Positions 56,575 through 64,000 of a stretch of 64,000 bases of DNA are shown here, in pieces. The DNA comes from Burkholderia sp. 4M9327F10 (GTDB lineage: Bacteria > Pseudomonadota > Gammaproteobacteria > Burkholderiales > Burkholderiaceae). The stretch lies in the NCBI RefSeq assembly GCF_005503145.1, contig NZ_SCNV01000004.1:1-64000 (forward strand), read 5' to 3'. Position 1 is the stretch's first letter. Every line of letters begins with the position of its first letter. A program made the translations under genes and the position numbers. Under the pieces are notes generated by a model, which saw only the letters and a list, made by a program, of their open reading frames with translations, made no database searches and had not been told where the DNA came from.

Positions 56575-57690
56575 CTAGGGCGCCGTGTACGTCACGCGAT
56601 AAATCGCGCCGGCATAGTCGTCGCTGATCAGCAGGGAGCCGTCGGGCATCGGCAGAACGTCGTCCGGCCGGCCCCAGACGCTCTCATCGGGCATCAGCCA
56701 GCCTTCGACGAAGACCTCCTGATGCGCACCGCTGCCGTCCGGGTTGGTGATGACGCGCATGACCCGGTAGCCGACTTTCTTGCTGCGATTCCACGAGCCG
56801 TGCTCAGCGATGAAGATGTTGTCGCGATAGTCAGCGGGGAACATCGGGCCGGTGTAGAAGCGCATGCCCAACGAGGCAACGTGGGCGCCGAGTTTAAGCG
56901 CCGGCGGCGTGAAGGCGCTGCAGGAGTGATCCTTGCCGTACTCGGGGTCCAGCGTGTCGCCGCCGTGACAGAACGGGTAGCCGAAATCCATGTCCAGTCG
57001 CGGGGCGCGGTTGAGCTTGTCGTCGGGGACGTCGTCGCCCATCATGTCGCGGCCATTGTCGGTGAACCAGAGTTCGTGCGTGACCGGATGCCAGGCGAAA
57101 CCAACCGTATTGCGCACGCCGCGCTCGATCGTCACATAATGGCTGCCGTCCGGATCCATGCGCCCGATCATCGCGTAGCGATCGCGGTCGGGCAGGCAGA
57201 TATCGCACGGCGCGCCTTGCGGCACATAGAGCTTGCCGTCCGGGCCGAAAGCGATGAATTTCCAGCCATGATGGCGATCGGTCGGCAGTTTGCCGTTGAT
57301 GACAACCGCTTTGGGCGGATCATTTAAATGAGTGTCGATCGCGTCGAAACGCAGGATCTGCGAGACGGCCGATACATAGAGCGCACCGTCGCGCCATGCC
57401 ACGCCGGCGGGCGTCTCCAGCCCCGACACGATCACATGGCGCGCAACGACGCGTGAGTCGCGCAGTTCGAGCGCATACACGTGACCATCGAGGCTGCCGG
57501 CGTATAGCACGCCGTTCGGCGAAAGCGCCATTTCACGCGCACTGGGCACGTCATCGGAAAGTACCTGAATGTGAAAGCCCGGCGGCAGTCTGAGCCGCTC
57601 GATCGGCAGCGCGGCAAGCGCCGGATGGGCCAACGCCAGCATTGACGCAGCGGCCAGATAGCGACGAGATCGCGCCCCAATAGCTTGCAT
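56575..57690 (-). CDS. Exported sorbosone/PQQ-type sugar dehydrogenase
   Basis: 371 residues from ATG 57690 (GTG 57750 is an alternative). The signal peptide is MQAIGARSRRYLAAASMLALAHPALA. The rest is a six-bladed beta-propeller of the L-sorbosone/PQQ-dependent glucose dehydrogenase type. Blades include DRHHGWKFIAFGPDGKLYVPQGAPCDIC, WHPVTHELWFTDNGRDMMGDDVPDDKLN, FIAEHGSWNRSKKVGYRV and LPMPDGSLLISDDYAGAIYRVTY. Two Cys in GAPCDIC and one each in YPFCHGG and DHSCSAF could form disulfides. It probably oxidises a sugar or alcohol in the periplasm. PQQ use is inferred. Confidence 0.88.
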   Translation of the reverse strand: MQAIGARSRRYLAAASMLALAHPALAALPIERLRLPPGFHIQVLSDDVPSAREMALSPNGVLYAGSLDGHVYALELRDSRVVARHVIVSGLETPAGVAWRDGALYVSAVSQILRFDAIDTHLNDPPKAVVINGKLPTDRHHGWKFIAFGPDGKLYVPQGAPCDICLPDRDRYAMIGRMDPDGSHYVTIERGVRNTVGFAWHPVTHELWFTDNGRDMMGDDVPDDKLNRAPRLDMDFGYPFCHGGDTLDPEYGKDHSCSAFTPPALKLGAHVASLGMRFYTGPMFPADYRDNIFIAEHGSWNRSKKVGYRVMRVITNPDGSGAHQEVFVEGWLMPDESVWGRPDDVLPMPDGSLLISDDYAGAIYRVTYTAP

Positions 57691-57848
57691 GACAAGCCGG
57701 AACCGTGCGAACCTTGCAATGGGCGAGACCGGAGTGAGGGCAGGTTTCACGGGCGTTCCATCGGGTTATTCAGGCGCTTTGGCGGACCCCGGCTGGCTGG
57801 ACTGTATGGCCAGCGCAACCGCGAATCTCAGTTTATCCCCGTAAGTGT

Positions 57849-57877
57849 TTGTTATGGCTTCAGTTTCCCGCTATAAT
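57849..57877 (+). promoter_or_regulatory. Promoter of the rpsP operon
   Basis: TTGTTA at 57849-57854, a 17-base spacer and a consensus TATAAT at 57872-57877, 45 bases before the rpsP start. Confidence 0.75.
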
Positions 57878-57922
57878 CGCGTGTTTCAGTGGTTCCGAAC
57901 CCCGGTTTTCAAGGATTCTAGT

Positions 57923-58177
57923 ATGGTCATCATCCGCTTGGCTCGTGGCGGCTCCAAGAAGCGCCCGTTCTACAACATCGTCGCAACCGATTCGCGTAAC
58001 CGTCGTGACGGCCGCTTCATCGAACGCGTTGGCTTCTACAACCCGATCGCTACGAAGGGTGAGTCGCTGCGTATCGCTCAAGACCGCCTGACGTACTGGC
58101 AAGGCGTTGGCGCACAGCTGTCGCCGACCGTCGAGCGTCTCGTGAAGGAAGCGCAAAAGGCGCAGCCGGCTGCTTAA
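57923..58177 (+). CDS. rpsP: 30S ribosomal protein S16
   Basis: An 84-residue protein from ATG 57923: [41 protein letters not shown] is the S16 signature. It is the first gene of rpsP-rimM-trmD-rplS, the standard translation operon. Confidence 0.97.
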   Translation: MVIIRLARGGSKKRPFYNIVATDSRNRRDGRFIERVGFYNPIATKGESLRIAQDRLTYWQGVGAQLSPTVERLVKEAQKAQPAA

Positions 58178-58333
58178 TGGTAGCCAGCATGTGCATCGCC
58201 GGCGGCTCGCGCAGCTTGCGCGAGGTGTCCGATGCGCGAGTTTTGCAGCAGGTTTTAGCAAAAGCGCAGGCGGCGAAATTCGCCCTGAGGTTTGCCCCGC
58301 GGTTCGCCCTGATGTGCGCTATGAGGCTCTCTC

Positions 58334-59065
58334 ATGTCTGAGCGTGATTCAGGAAGTTCAGGTCGCGCCAAGGCCGCGCCGCGTGCCCAGGCATCGAGGC
58401 AAGCATCGTTTGGCGCATTCGTCCGCAAGCCGGTCGAGCGTGCCCAGGGCAAGGCCAATCCGGGTGCCGCCGACGCGGCTTCCGCAGCGGCGGTTGCCGC
58501 AGTGCGCGCGGAAACGGCCGAAAGCTGGCCGGACGACGCGGTCGAAGTGGGCGCGATCGTCGACGCTTACGGCCTTAAGGGCTGGGTCAAGGTAGCCGCG
58601 CATGCGGATGCCGGACGTGGCGGCGACGCGTTGCTGAGCGCGAAGCGCTGGTGGCTGATGAAGGGCCGCGAGCGCAGTTCGGCGCCGGCGCTGCAGGCAA
58701 AGATGCATAGCGACAGCATTGTGGCCCATCTGGGCGGCACGGCTGACCGCGACGCGGCGCTCGCGCTGCGTGGCACCCGCGTGTACATCTGCCGTAGCGA
58801 TTTCCCGGCGCTCGAAGCTGACGAATTCTACTGGGTCGACCTGCTCGGCCTGGATGTCGTGAACCTCACCGGGGTGTCCCTCGGCAAGGTGGCCGACATG
58901 ATCGACAACGGTGCGCACTCGGTGTTGCGCATCGAATATCCGGCTATCGGCAAAGACGGTAAACCGGTGACTGCCGAACGCCTGATCCCGTTCGTCGGTG
59001 TCTATGTCAAAACGGTTGACCAGAAGGCGAAGCAGATCACCGTCGACTGGGAAGCTGACTATTAA
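58334..59065 (+). CDS. rimM: Ribosome maturation factor RimM
   Basis: A 243-residue protein, about 65 residues longer at the N-terminus than E. coli RimM. The extra segment is a basic, Ala/Ser/Arg-rich low-complexity lead. The RimM barrel starts at [26 protein letters not shown], and the C-terminal PRC domain contains [24 protein letters not shown] and [14 protein letters not shown]. It helps mature the 30S head by binding S19. Confidence 0.94.
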   Translation: MSERDSGSSGRAKAAPRAQASRQASFGAFVRKPVERAQGKANPGAADAASAAAVAAVRAETAESWPDDAVEVGAIVDAYGLKGWVKVAAHADAGRGGDALLSAKRWWLMKGRERSSAPALQAKMHSDSIVAHLGGTADRDAALALRGTRVYICRSDFPALEADEFYWVDLLGLDVVNLTGVSLGKVADMIDNGAHSVLRIEYPAIGKDGKPVTAERLIPFVGVYVKTVDQKAKQITVDWEADY

Positions 59066-59090
59066 ACGAGCTCGTTGACCGGAGAGAGCG

Positions 59091-59858
59091 ATGCAGTTCG
59101 ATGTCGTCACGCTCTTTCCCGAGATGTTTCGTGCGCTGACCGACTGGGGTATCACCAGCCGCGCGGCGAAGCAGGAGCGCTACGGTCTGCGTACGTGGAA
59201 TCCGCGCGATTTCACGACTGACAACTACCGTACGATCGACGATCGCCCCTACGGCGGCGGCCCGGGCATGGTGATGCTGGGCAGGCCGCTGGAAGACGCG
59301 ATCGGTGCGGCGAAAGCCGCGCAGGCGCAGCAGGGCATTACCGGCTCGCGCGTCGTGATGATGTCCCCGCAAGGTGCGACGCTCAATCACGAACGGGTCA
59401 TGCGGTTTGCCGCCGAACCCGGCCTGATCGTGCTGTGCGGCCGCTATGAAGCGATCGACCAGCGTCTGATCGATCGTTGCGTGGACGAAGAAGTGAGCCT
59501 CGGCGACTTCGTGCTGTCGGGCGGCGAGTTGCCCGCCATGGCGCTGATGGATGCCATGGTGCGTCAGTTGCCCGGCGTGCTGAACGACTCGCAATCGGCG
59601 GTGCAGGATAGTTTTGTCGACGTGCTGCTCGATTGTCCGCATTACACGCGCCCCGAGGAATACGAAGGCGTGCGGGTGCCCGATGTGCTGCTCGGCGGCC
59701 ATCATGCGGAGATCGAGCTGTGGCGCCGGCGCGAAGCGCTGCGCAACACGTGGCACAAGCGGCCCGATCTGATCGAGAAGGCCAGAAAGAACAAGATGTT
59801 GAGCCGTGCCGACGAGGCATGGCTTGCAAGTCTCGCGAAGGAAGCATCGAAGGCGTAA
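59091..59858 (+). CDS. trmD: tRNA (guanine37-N1)-methyltransferase
   Basis: A 255-residue SPOUT methyltransferase. It opens [25 protein letters not shown], with [25 protein letters not shown] and the trefoil-knot segment [28 protein letters not shown]. It methylates G37 to prevent frameshifting. It lies 25 bases after rimM. Confidence 0.97.
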   Translation: MQFDVVTLFPEMFRALTDWGITSRAAKQERYGLRTWNPRDFTTDNYRTIDDRPYGGGPGMVMLGRPLEDAIGAAKAAQAQQGITGSRVVMMSPQGATLNHERVMRFAAEPGLIVLCGRYEAIDQRLIDRCVDEEVSLGDFVLSGGELPAMALMDAMVRQLPGVLNDSQSAVQDSFVDVLLDCPHYTRPEEYEGVRVPDVLLGGHHAEIELWRRREALRNTWHKRPDLIEKARKNKMLSRADEAWLASLAKEASKA

Positions 59859-60001
59859 AGCCCCGGTGTCACTAGCGAATAGGCGGCGCCGCACATGCGT
59901 GTACGGCGCCTGATGTGAACCCATCCTCTATCGGGGCCGTAGCCAAGCAGTTTTCTGCGAGGCAGGTACGAACGCCGACAAGATGGCATTAGGAGTCAGT
60001 G

Positions 60002-60388
60002 ATGAATCTGATTGCAAAACTCGAGCAGGAAGAAATCGCGCGCGCCCTCGGCGAGAAGACCATCCCCGAATTCGCCCCCGGCGACACGGTGATCGTCAGC
60101 GTGAACGTGGTTGAAGGTACGCGTAAGCGTGTTCAGGCTTACGAAGGCGTCGTTATCGCCAAGCGTAACCGTGGTCTGAATTCGTCGTTCATCGTCCGTA
60201 AGATTTCGTCGGGCGAAGGCGTCGAGCGTACGTTCCAGACGTACTCGCCGCTGCTGGCAAGCATCGTCGTGAAGCGTCGTGGCGATGTGCGCCGTGCAAA
60301 GCTGTACTACCTGCGCGACCGTTCGGGCAAGTCGGCCCGGATCAAGGAAAAGCTGGTCTCGAAAGACCGCGCTGCTTCCCAGGCGTAA
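60002..60388 (+). CDS. rplS: 50S ribosomal protein L19
   Basis: A 128-residue protein from ATG 60002. Signatures are [58 protein letters not shown] and [22 protein letters not shown]. Last gene of the operon; the terminator at 60401-60426 follows. Confidence 0.97.
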   Translation: MNLIAKLEQEEIARALGEKTIPEFAPGDTVIVSVNVVEGTRKRVQAYEGVVIAKRNRGLNSSFIVRKISSGEGVERTFQTYSPLLASIVVKRRGDVRRAKLYYLRDRSGKSARIKEKLVSKDRAASQA

Positions 60389-60400
60389 AAGCTGTAAGAA

Positions 60401-60426
60401 AAAGCACCCTTCCCGGGTGCTTTTTT
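60401..60426 (+). terminator. Rho-independent terminator after rplS
   Basis: The stem AAAGCACCC / GGGTGCTTT (60401-60409 with 60415-60423), then a T-run. Confidence 0.95.
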
Positions 60427-60481
60427 GTTTGTTGGGTCAAAATAGCGGCATGCCCTACACACGCTCGTTCCGAGAGACCCG

Positions 60482-61165
60482 TTGACCCGCCCTGTCTTCC
60501 AGCCCGAAACCCTGCCTGTCGAATCGACCGGCAACGACCTGCCACCGGTTGCCCCCGCACGTCTGACGCCCGACGGGTTGCGCGCACGCTTCGAGCAGCG
60601 CCTCGCGTGGACGCCCGAACAACCGGGCGATGCACGCTGGAAAGAGTTCGGCGATCCGCGCGTCGCGGCGGTGCTGGTGCCCCTTGTGGTGCGCAACGGC
60701 GGCCTCACGGTGTTGCTGACCCAGCGCGCCGATCATCTCAACGACCATGCTGGCCAGGTGAGTTTTCCTGGCGGCCGTCACGAGCCGTCGGATGCCAATG
60801 CAACGGCCACCGCCTTGCGCGAGGCGCAGGAGGAGGTCGGCCTCGATCCCGCACGCGTCGAGGTGCTCGGTTGTCTACCCGACTATCTGACCGGCACCGG
60901 GTTTCGCGTCACGCCGGTGGTCGGGCTGGTGCATCCGCCGTTTACGCTCGAAGCCGACTCGCTTGAGGTGGCGGAAGTCTTTGAAGTGCCGCTGGGTTTT
61001 CTGATGGACCCGTCCCATCATGAGGTGCGGGTGTTTCGTTGGGACGGCGGCGAGCGTCGCTTTTTTGCCATGCCCTATCCACGTGGCGACATGGCTGGGC
61101 ACTACTTCATCTGGGGCGCAACGGCCGGCATGCTACGCAATTTTTATCGCTTTCTGGCCGCGTGA
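60482..61165 (+). CDS. Nudix hydrolase, CoA pyrophosphatase type
   Basis: A 227-residue protein that appears to start at TTG 60482; no in-frame ATG precedes the conserved part. The Nudix box is GGRHEPSDANATATALREAQEEVGL. The upstream UPF0035 block LLTQRADHLNDHAGQVSFPGG marks the CoA-pyrophosphatase (NudL/PCD1) subfamily, which splits CoA to 4'-phosphopantetheine and 3',5'-ADP. Before it lie the rplS terminator and a GAGAG possible ribosome-binding site. Confidence 0.9.
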   Translation: MTRPVFQPETLPVESTGNDLPPVAPARLTPDGLRARFEQRLAWTPEQPGDARWKEFGDPRVAAVLVPLVVRNGGLTVLLTQRADHLNDHAGQVSFPGGRHEPSDANATATALREAQEEVGLDPARVEVLGCLPDYLTGTGFRVTPVVGLVHPPFTLEADSLEVAEVFEVPLGFLMDPSHHEVRVFRWDGGERRFFAMPYPRGDMAGHYFIWGATAGMLRNFYRFLAA

Positions 61166-61283
61166 ATGTCACGGAGCGAGCCGCAGTGTCGCGCCTTTGC
61201 AACCTTCGCCGCGCTCAGTCGCATCCGACCCTGTGCTATCGTTATAAAACAATCGTAAAAACTTAAAAAGCACGGCGCATCGC

Positions 61284-62222
61284 ATGACTTTTTTCTCCGT
61301 ATTGCTGGCTCTGATTATTGAACAGGTCCGCGCGCTATCGCCGAATAATCCGGTGTCTGCGCTGCTTCAATATCATGCGGAGTCGGCGGCGCACGGGTTC
61401 GATGCCGGCAAGCCCAAGCATGGCCTGCTTGCCTGGCTCGTGGTGGTGGTGCCCTGGACGCTGGCCGTCGCGCTCGTCTACTACGTGCTCTATCACATTA
61501 ACTTCGTGCTGGCGTTTCTGTGGAACGTGGTGATCGTGTATTTCACGCTCGGCTTTCGCCAGTTCAGCCATTACTTTACGGATATTCACCTCGCGCTCAA
61601 CAACGATGACGTGCCGCGCGCGCGTGAAATACTGACGGAATGGACCGGCCTCGATACGGTCGACATGCCGGTCAGCGAGATCGTGCGCCATACGCTGATT
61701 CATGCGGTGGTCGCTTCGCACCGCCATGTGTTCGGTGTGTTCTTCTGGTTCCTTGTGCCGGTTGGGCCGGCGGGCGCGGTGTTGTACCGGATCGCGGAAT
61801 ACCTTGCACGCGCCTGGTCGCGCCCGGCGGATGACCGTACCGTAGCTTTTTCGAGTTTCGCGCAGCGGGCATTCTTCGTGATCGACTGGGTTCCGGCGCG
61901 GCTCACCTCGTTGGGTTTCGCGATTGTCGGCAATTTCGAAGACGCGATCTACGCCTGGCGCAACCATGCGCGCCAATGGCCTGACGCCAATGACGGCGTG
62001 TTGCTCGCGGCCGGCAGCGGCGCGCTGGGCGCGCGCCTGAGCGGACCGCTCGCCGAGCCGTCGAGCCTCGACGCATTGGCTACCGGCGACGGCGATGCGC
62101 TGCCGGTCGGCGACGACTGCACGCCGCGCACGCTGCAATCGGCGGTGGGCCTGGTGTGGCGCGCCGTGATCCTGTGGATGATCCTGCTGCTGATGCTGAC
62201 GATCGCCGTGTGGGTCGCCTGA
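61284..62222 (+). CDS. CobD/CbiB-family (AmpE-like) membrane protein
   Basis: A 312-residue protein with about four to five transmembrane helices. It begins MTFFSVLLALIIEQVRALSPNNP and carries FRQFSHYFTDIHLALNNDDVPRAREILTEWTG, a CbiB/AmpE-like block. Other family blocks are EIVRHTLIHAVVASHRHVFGVFFWFLVPVGPAGAVLYRI and FVIDWVPARLTSLGFAIVGNFEDAI. There are no cobalamin genes around, so a cobinamide synthase role is unlikely. AmpE-like regulatory or signalling function is more probable, but unproven. Confidence 0.87.
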   Translation: MTFFSVLLALIIEQVRALSPNNPVSALLQYHAESAAHGFDAGKPKHGLLAWLVVVVPWTLAVALVYYVLYHINFVLAFLWNVVIVYFTLGFRQFSHYFTDIHLALNNDDVPRAREILTEWTGLDTVDMPVSEIVRHTLIHAVVASHRHVFGVFFWFLVPVGPAGAVLYRIAEYLARAWSRPADDRTVAFSSFAQRAFFVIDWVPARLTSLGFAIVGNFEDAIYAWRNHARQWPDANDGVLLAAGSGALGARLSGPLAEPSSLDALATGDGDALPVGDDCTPRTLQSAVGLVWRAVILWMILLLMLTIAVWVA

Positions 62223-62285
62223 CGCACGAGGCCAGGAAGTCGGCGCTTACAACCGAGACGAAGCGCCGTCAGCGTCACTTCTCTT

Positions 62286-62609
62286 TTAATCGTCAAGCGG
62301 ATTGCGCGCGGTCCCGCATTGCCAGCACACCGTAAACTGCGCTTCGAGCGTCTCGCCGCACTGGCTGCAACGCCAGGACGGTGCGCCCGCGCCCGGTCCC
62401 TGCGCGGCCATATCGATCAGCTTGCGCGCCATGGTCTCGTCACGTTCGTCGACGAGCCACAACTCGGGCGCGCATTGATCCGCTGGAATCTCCCCTAGCG
62501 CGCCGTTCAGGTAGCGGTTGTGCAACTCACATGCAATCCCCGCCGTCGCCAGCACGTTGATCCAATGCTGTCCGATCAGCAGATTCGGCGCGCGCATCAG
62601 TTTCATCAT
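62286..62609 (-). CDS. DUF2007-like protein with a C-terminal zinc ribbon
   Basis: A 107-residue protein; two tandem ATGs (62609 and 62606). Residues 1-75 (MMKLMRAPNLLIGQHWINVLATAGIACELHNRYLNGALGEIP) match the DUF2007 putative signalling domain. The last 30 residues hold two CxxC pairs (CSQCGETLEAQFTVCWQCG), a zinc ribbon. Function unknown. It shares the direction of rsgA but is downstream of it. Confidence 0.85.
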   Translation of the reverse strand: MMKLMRAPNLLIGQHWINVLATAGIACELHNRYLNGALGEIPADQCAPELWLVDERDETMARKLIDMAAQGPGAGAPSWRCSQCGETLEAQFTVCWQCGTARNPLDD

Positions 62610-62687
62610 GGCTGGAGATCCGTGGCGGCGGGGTGTGGAGGATAAGGTAGGGGAGACGCCTGGGGTAGATCAGGCGCCGCTCAGCGC

Positions 62688-63623
62688 TCAGCGAACGATC
62701 TGGCTCGCCTCATGAACCAGTTGCGCATACAACGCATGCCGGGCTGGCGTGATGCGCCCATCGGCGACCGCTTCAAGAATCGCACATCCCGGTTCCTGCA
62801 GGTGATGGCAGTTATAGAAGCGGCAATTGGGCAGCAGTGGCCGGAATTCGGGGAACGCGCGCTCAAGCTTGCCCTCGGTCAGATGGTGCAGGCCGAATTC
62901 CTGAAACCCCGGCGAATCGATCAACGCACCGCCATCCGGCAACGGATACAGGCGTGTGAAGGTGGTCGTGTGGCGCCCGCTATTCAGCGCCGTCGAGATC
63001 TCACGGGTCGCGACCTCGGCGTTGGGCACCACCAGGTTCACCAGCGTCGATTTACCCATGCCCGACTGGCCCAGCAACAGCGTCGCATGGCCGCGCAGGT
63101 GCTCGTCTAGCGCCGCCCGGGCGGCTTCCGGCTCAGTCTTGATCGACAGTTCCACGACGGTATAGCCCAGCGCCTGGTAGTTCGCGAGCCGGGTGCGCGC
63201 GCCGGGCAAGGCGGCCGTGACGTCGGTCTTGTTCAGCACGATCAGCGGCTTCAGTTCGTTCGCCTCGGCCGCCACCAGCGCACGGCCGAGCAGATCCTCG
63301 CTGAAGTGCGGTTCGGTGGCGAGCACGATCAGCAGTTGATCGAGGTTCGCCGCGAACAGCTTCGATTTGTACTGGTCGGAACGGTAGAGCAGGTTGCGCC
63401 GCTCGCCGATCTCGACGATCACGCCCTGATCGGCCGAGGTCGGTTCGTAGATCACACGATCGCCGACCGCCACCTCGCTGCGCTTGCCGCGCGGGAAGCA
63501 CTGCAACATGGCGCTGCCGTCTTCCGGCGCCACCAGGTAGTGGCGCCCATGCGCCGCGATGACAAGGCCGCCCACGCGCGTGCCGGACGGCGCGCGCGCC
63601 GCTTTCGGGGAGCGCGCCCTCAT
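62688..63623 (-). CDS. rsgA: Ribosome small-subunit-dependent GTPase A
   Basis: A 311-residue circularly permuted GTPase. An OB domain is at residues 15-75. The G4 motif LNKTDV comes before the P-loop [17 protein letters not shown], and G3 is [13 protein letters not shown], the permuted G4-G1-G3 order. The C-terminal zinc knuckle is [14 protein letters not shown]. It assists late 30S maturation. Its start overlaps the M48 protease stop by four bases (ATGA). Confidence 0.96.
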   Translation of the reverse strand: MRARSPKAARAPSGTRVGGLVIAAHGRHYLVAPEDGSAMLQCFPRGKRSEVAVGDRVIYEPTSADQGVIVEIGERRNLLYRSDQYKSKLFAANLDQLLIVLATEPHFSEDLLGRALVAAEANELKPLIVLNKTDVTAALPGARTRLANYQALGYTVVELSIKTEPEAARAALDEHLRGHATLLLGQSGMGKSTLVNLVVPNAEVATREISTALNSGRHTTTFTRLYPLPDGGALIDSPGFQEFGLHHLTEGKLERAFPEFRPLLPNCRFYNCHHLQEPGCAILEAVADGRITPARHALYAQLVHEASQIVR

Positions 63624-64000
63624 GCGTGCCGCAGCAGACGGTCGATCCGCTGCGACGCCGGCGGATGCGAGTAATAGAACGCGGTGTAGAGCGGGTCGGG
63701 GGTGAGCGTCGAGGCGTTGTCTTCGTACAGCTTCACGAGCGCGTTGACCAGATCCTGTGCATCGGTCTGGGTAGCGGCAAACGCGTCGGCTTCGAATTCG
63801 TGCTTGCGCGAGCTGAGGCTGCTAAGCGGCGTCACGAAGAACAGGAACACCGGCAGCGCGAGGAAGAACAGCACCAGTGCGAGCCCGCTGTTGCCGCCCA
63901 GCAGCGACGGCCGCACACCAAGCCCCTCGTAGAACCAGACGCATTGCATGAGCCAGCCGAGCAGCGCGAGCATCGCGAGGCTGACGGCGAAAATCACGAT
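63620..64000 (-). CDS. M48-family (Ste24/CAAX-type) metalloprotease, C-terminal part
   Basis: The frame runs off the right edge of the window, so only the C-terminal 126 residues are seen. Two hydrophobic helices ([21 protein letters not shown] and [22 protein letters not shown]) are followed by [16 protein letters not shown]. The EFEAD sequence is the third zinc ligand motif (ExxxD) of Ste24/HtpX-type M48 proteases. The ending [18 protein letters not shown] is also typical. The HExxH motif lies outside the window. It is translationally coupled to rsgA. Confidence 0.92.
   Translation of the reverse strand: MVIFAVSLAMLALLGWLMQCVWFYEGLGVRPSLLGGNSGLALVLFFLALPVFLFFVTPLSSLSSRKHEFEADAFAATQTDAQDLVNALVKLYEDNASTLTPDPLYTAFYYSHPPASQRIDRLLRHA

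Noticed and set aside
61284..62222. Cobalamin biosynthesis gene cobD/cbiB
   Set aside because: Family likeness only; no other cobalamin gene in the window, so the biosynthetic name was not given.
1..64000. CRISPR arrays, insertion sequences, prophage or integrase genes
   Set aside because: None seen on either strand; no transposase-like protein, no regular direct repeats with spacers, no tRNA-flanking attachment site.

Overview
The window is a high-GC, densely coded piece of a betaproteobacterial main chromosome. Gene order, protein families and the tmRNA tag (ANDDTFALAA) fit Burkholderia sensu lato, most likely Paraburkholderia. That assignment is my recognition of synteny and protein style, not a database match. 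Most of the window is ordinary core genome.

Layout. 1-5.5 kb: a class-I glutamine amidotransferase cut by the window start, a DUF2968-like coiled-coil exported protein, an unrecognised one-pass membrane protein, a GNAT acetyltransferase and a citrate-type MFS symporter. 5.6-12.3 kb: a TPR/glycosyltransferase-like fusion, an SmtB-type metal sensor with a clear operator in front of a His-rich zinc exporter, an FAD monooxygenase, a small exported protein and an orphan ModA-like binding protein. 12.5-18.9 kb: an accessory locus with a strikingly AT-rich front end. It holds a 36-codon Cys-rich double-glycine peptide gene, an intrinsic terminator-like hairpin, a divergent LpxL-like acyltransferase, and a complete export machine (HlyD adaptor, C39-peptidase ABC transporter, TolC-type channel). 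18.9-24.8 kb: tmRNA, gph, ubiG, ompA-like and gyrA. 24.9-34.6 kb: DUF2059 protein, then the serC-pheA-hisC-tyrA-aroA-cmk-rpsA-ihfB cluster (serine and aromatic amino acids, nucleotides, ribosome, nucleoid). 34.8-39.9 kb: lapA-lapB-ugd-hldA-hldD (LPS control and heptose/UDP-glucuronate supply). 39.9-48.1 kb: comEA, cysM, mltB, a deacetylase, a lipase-like hydrolase and metNIQ. 48.3-51.9 kb: etfBA and an acyl-CoA dehydrogenase. 52.0-57.7 kb: a RelBE-like toxin-antitoxin pair with its operator, dadA divergent from an Lrp-type regulator, a radical SAM protein behind a near-consensus LexA box, a TM2 protein and a sorbosone-type dehydrogenase. 57.8-64 kb: rpsP-rimM-trmD-rplS, a CoA-type Nudix hydrolase, a CbiB/AmpE-like membrane protein, a DUF2007 protein, rsgA and a truncated M48 protease.

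The most interesting system is at 12979-18857. The parts fit a secreted, possibly lipidated, five-cysteine peptide of the RiPP/microcin kind. The peptide would be cut after Gly-Gly by the C39 domain and exported straight to the outside. The hairpin just after the peptide gene would let peptide mRNA outnumber machine mRNA. The acyltransferase has no obvious job in a plain microcin exporter, so it is the best candidate for peptide modification or self-protection. Two smaller regulatory finds are an SOS box in front of the PA0069-type radical SAM gene and an SmtB-type 12-2-12 operator in front of the zinc-efflux pair.
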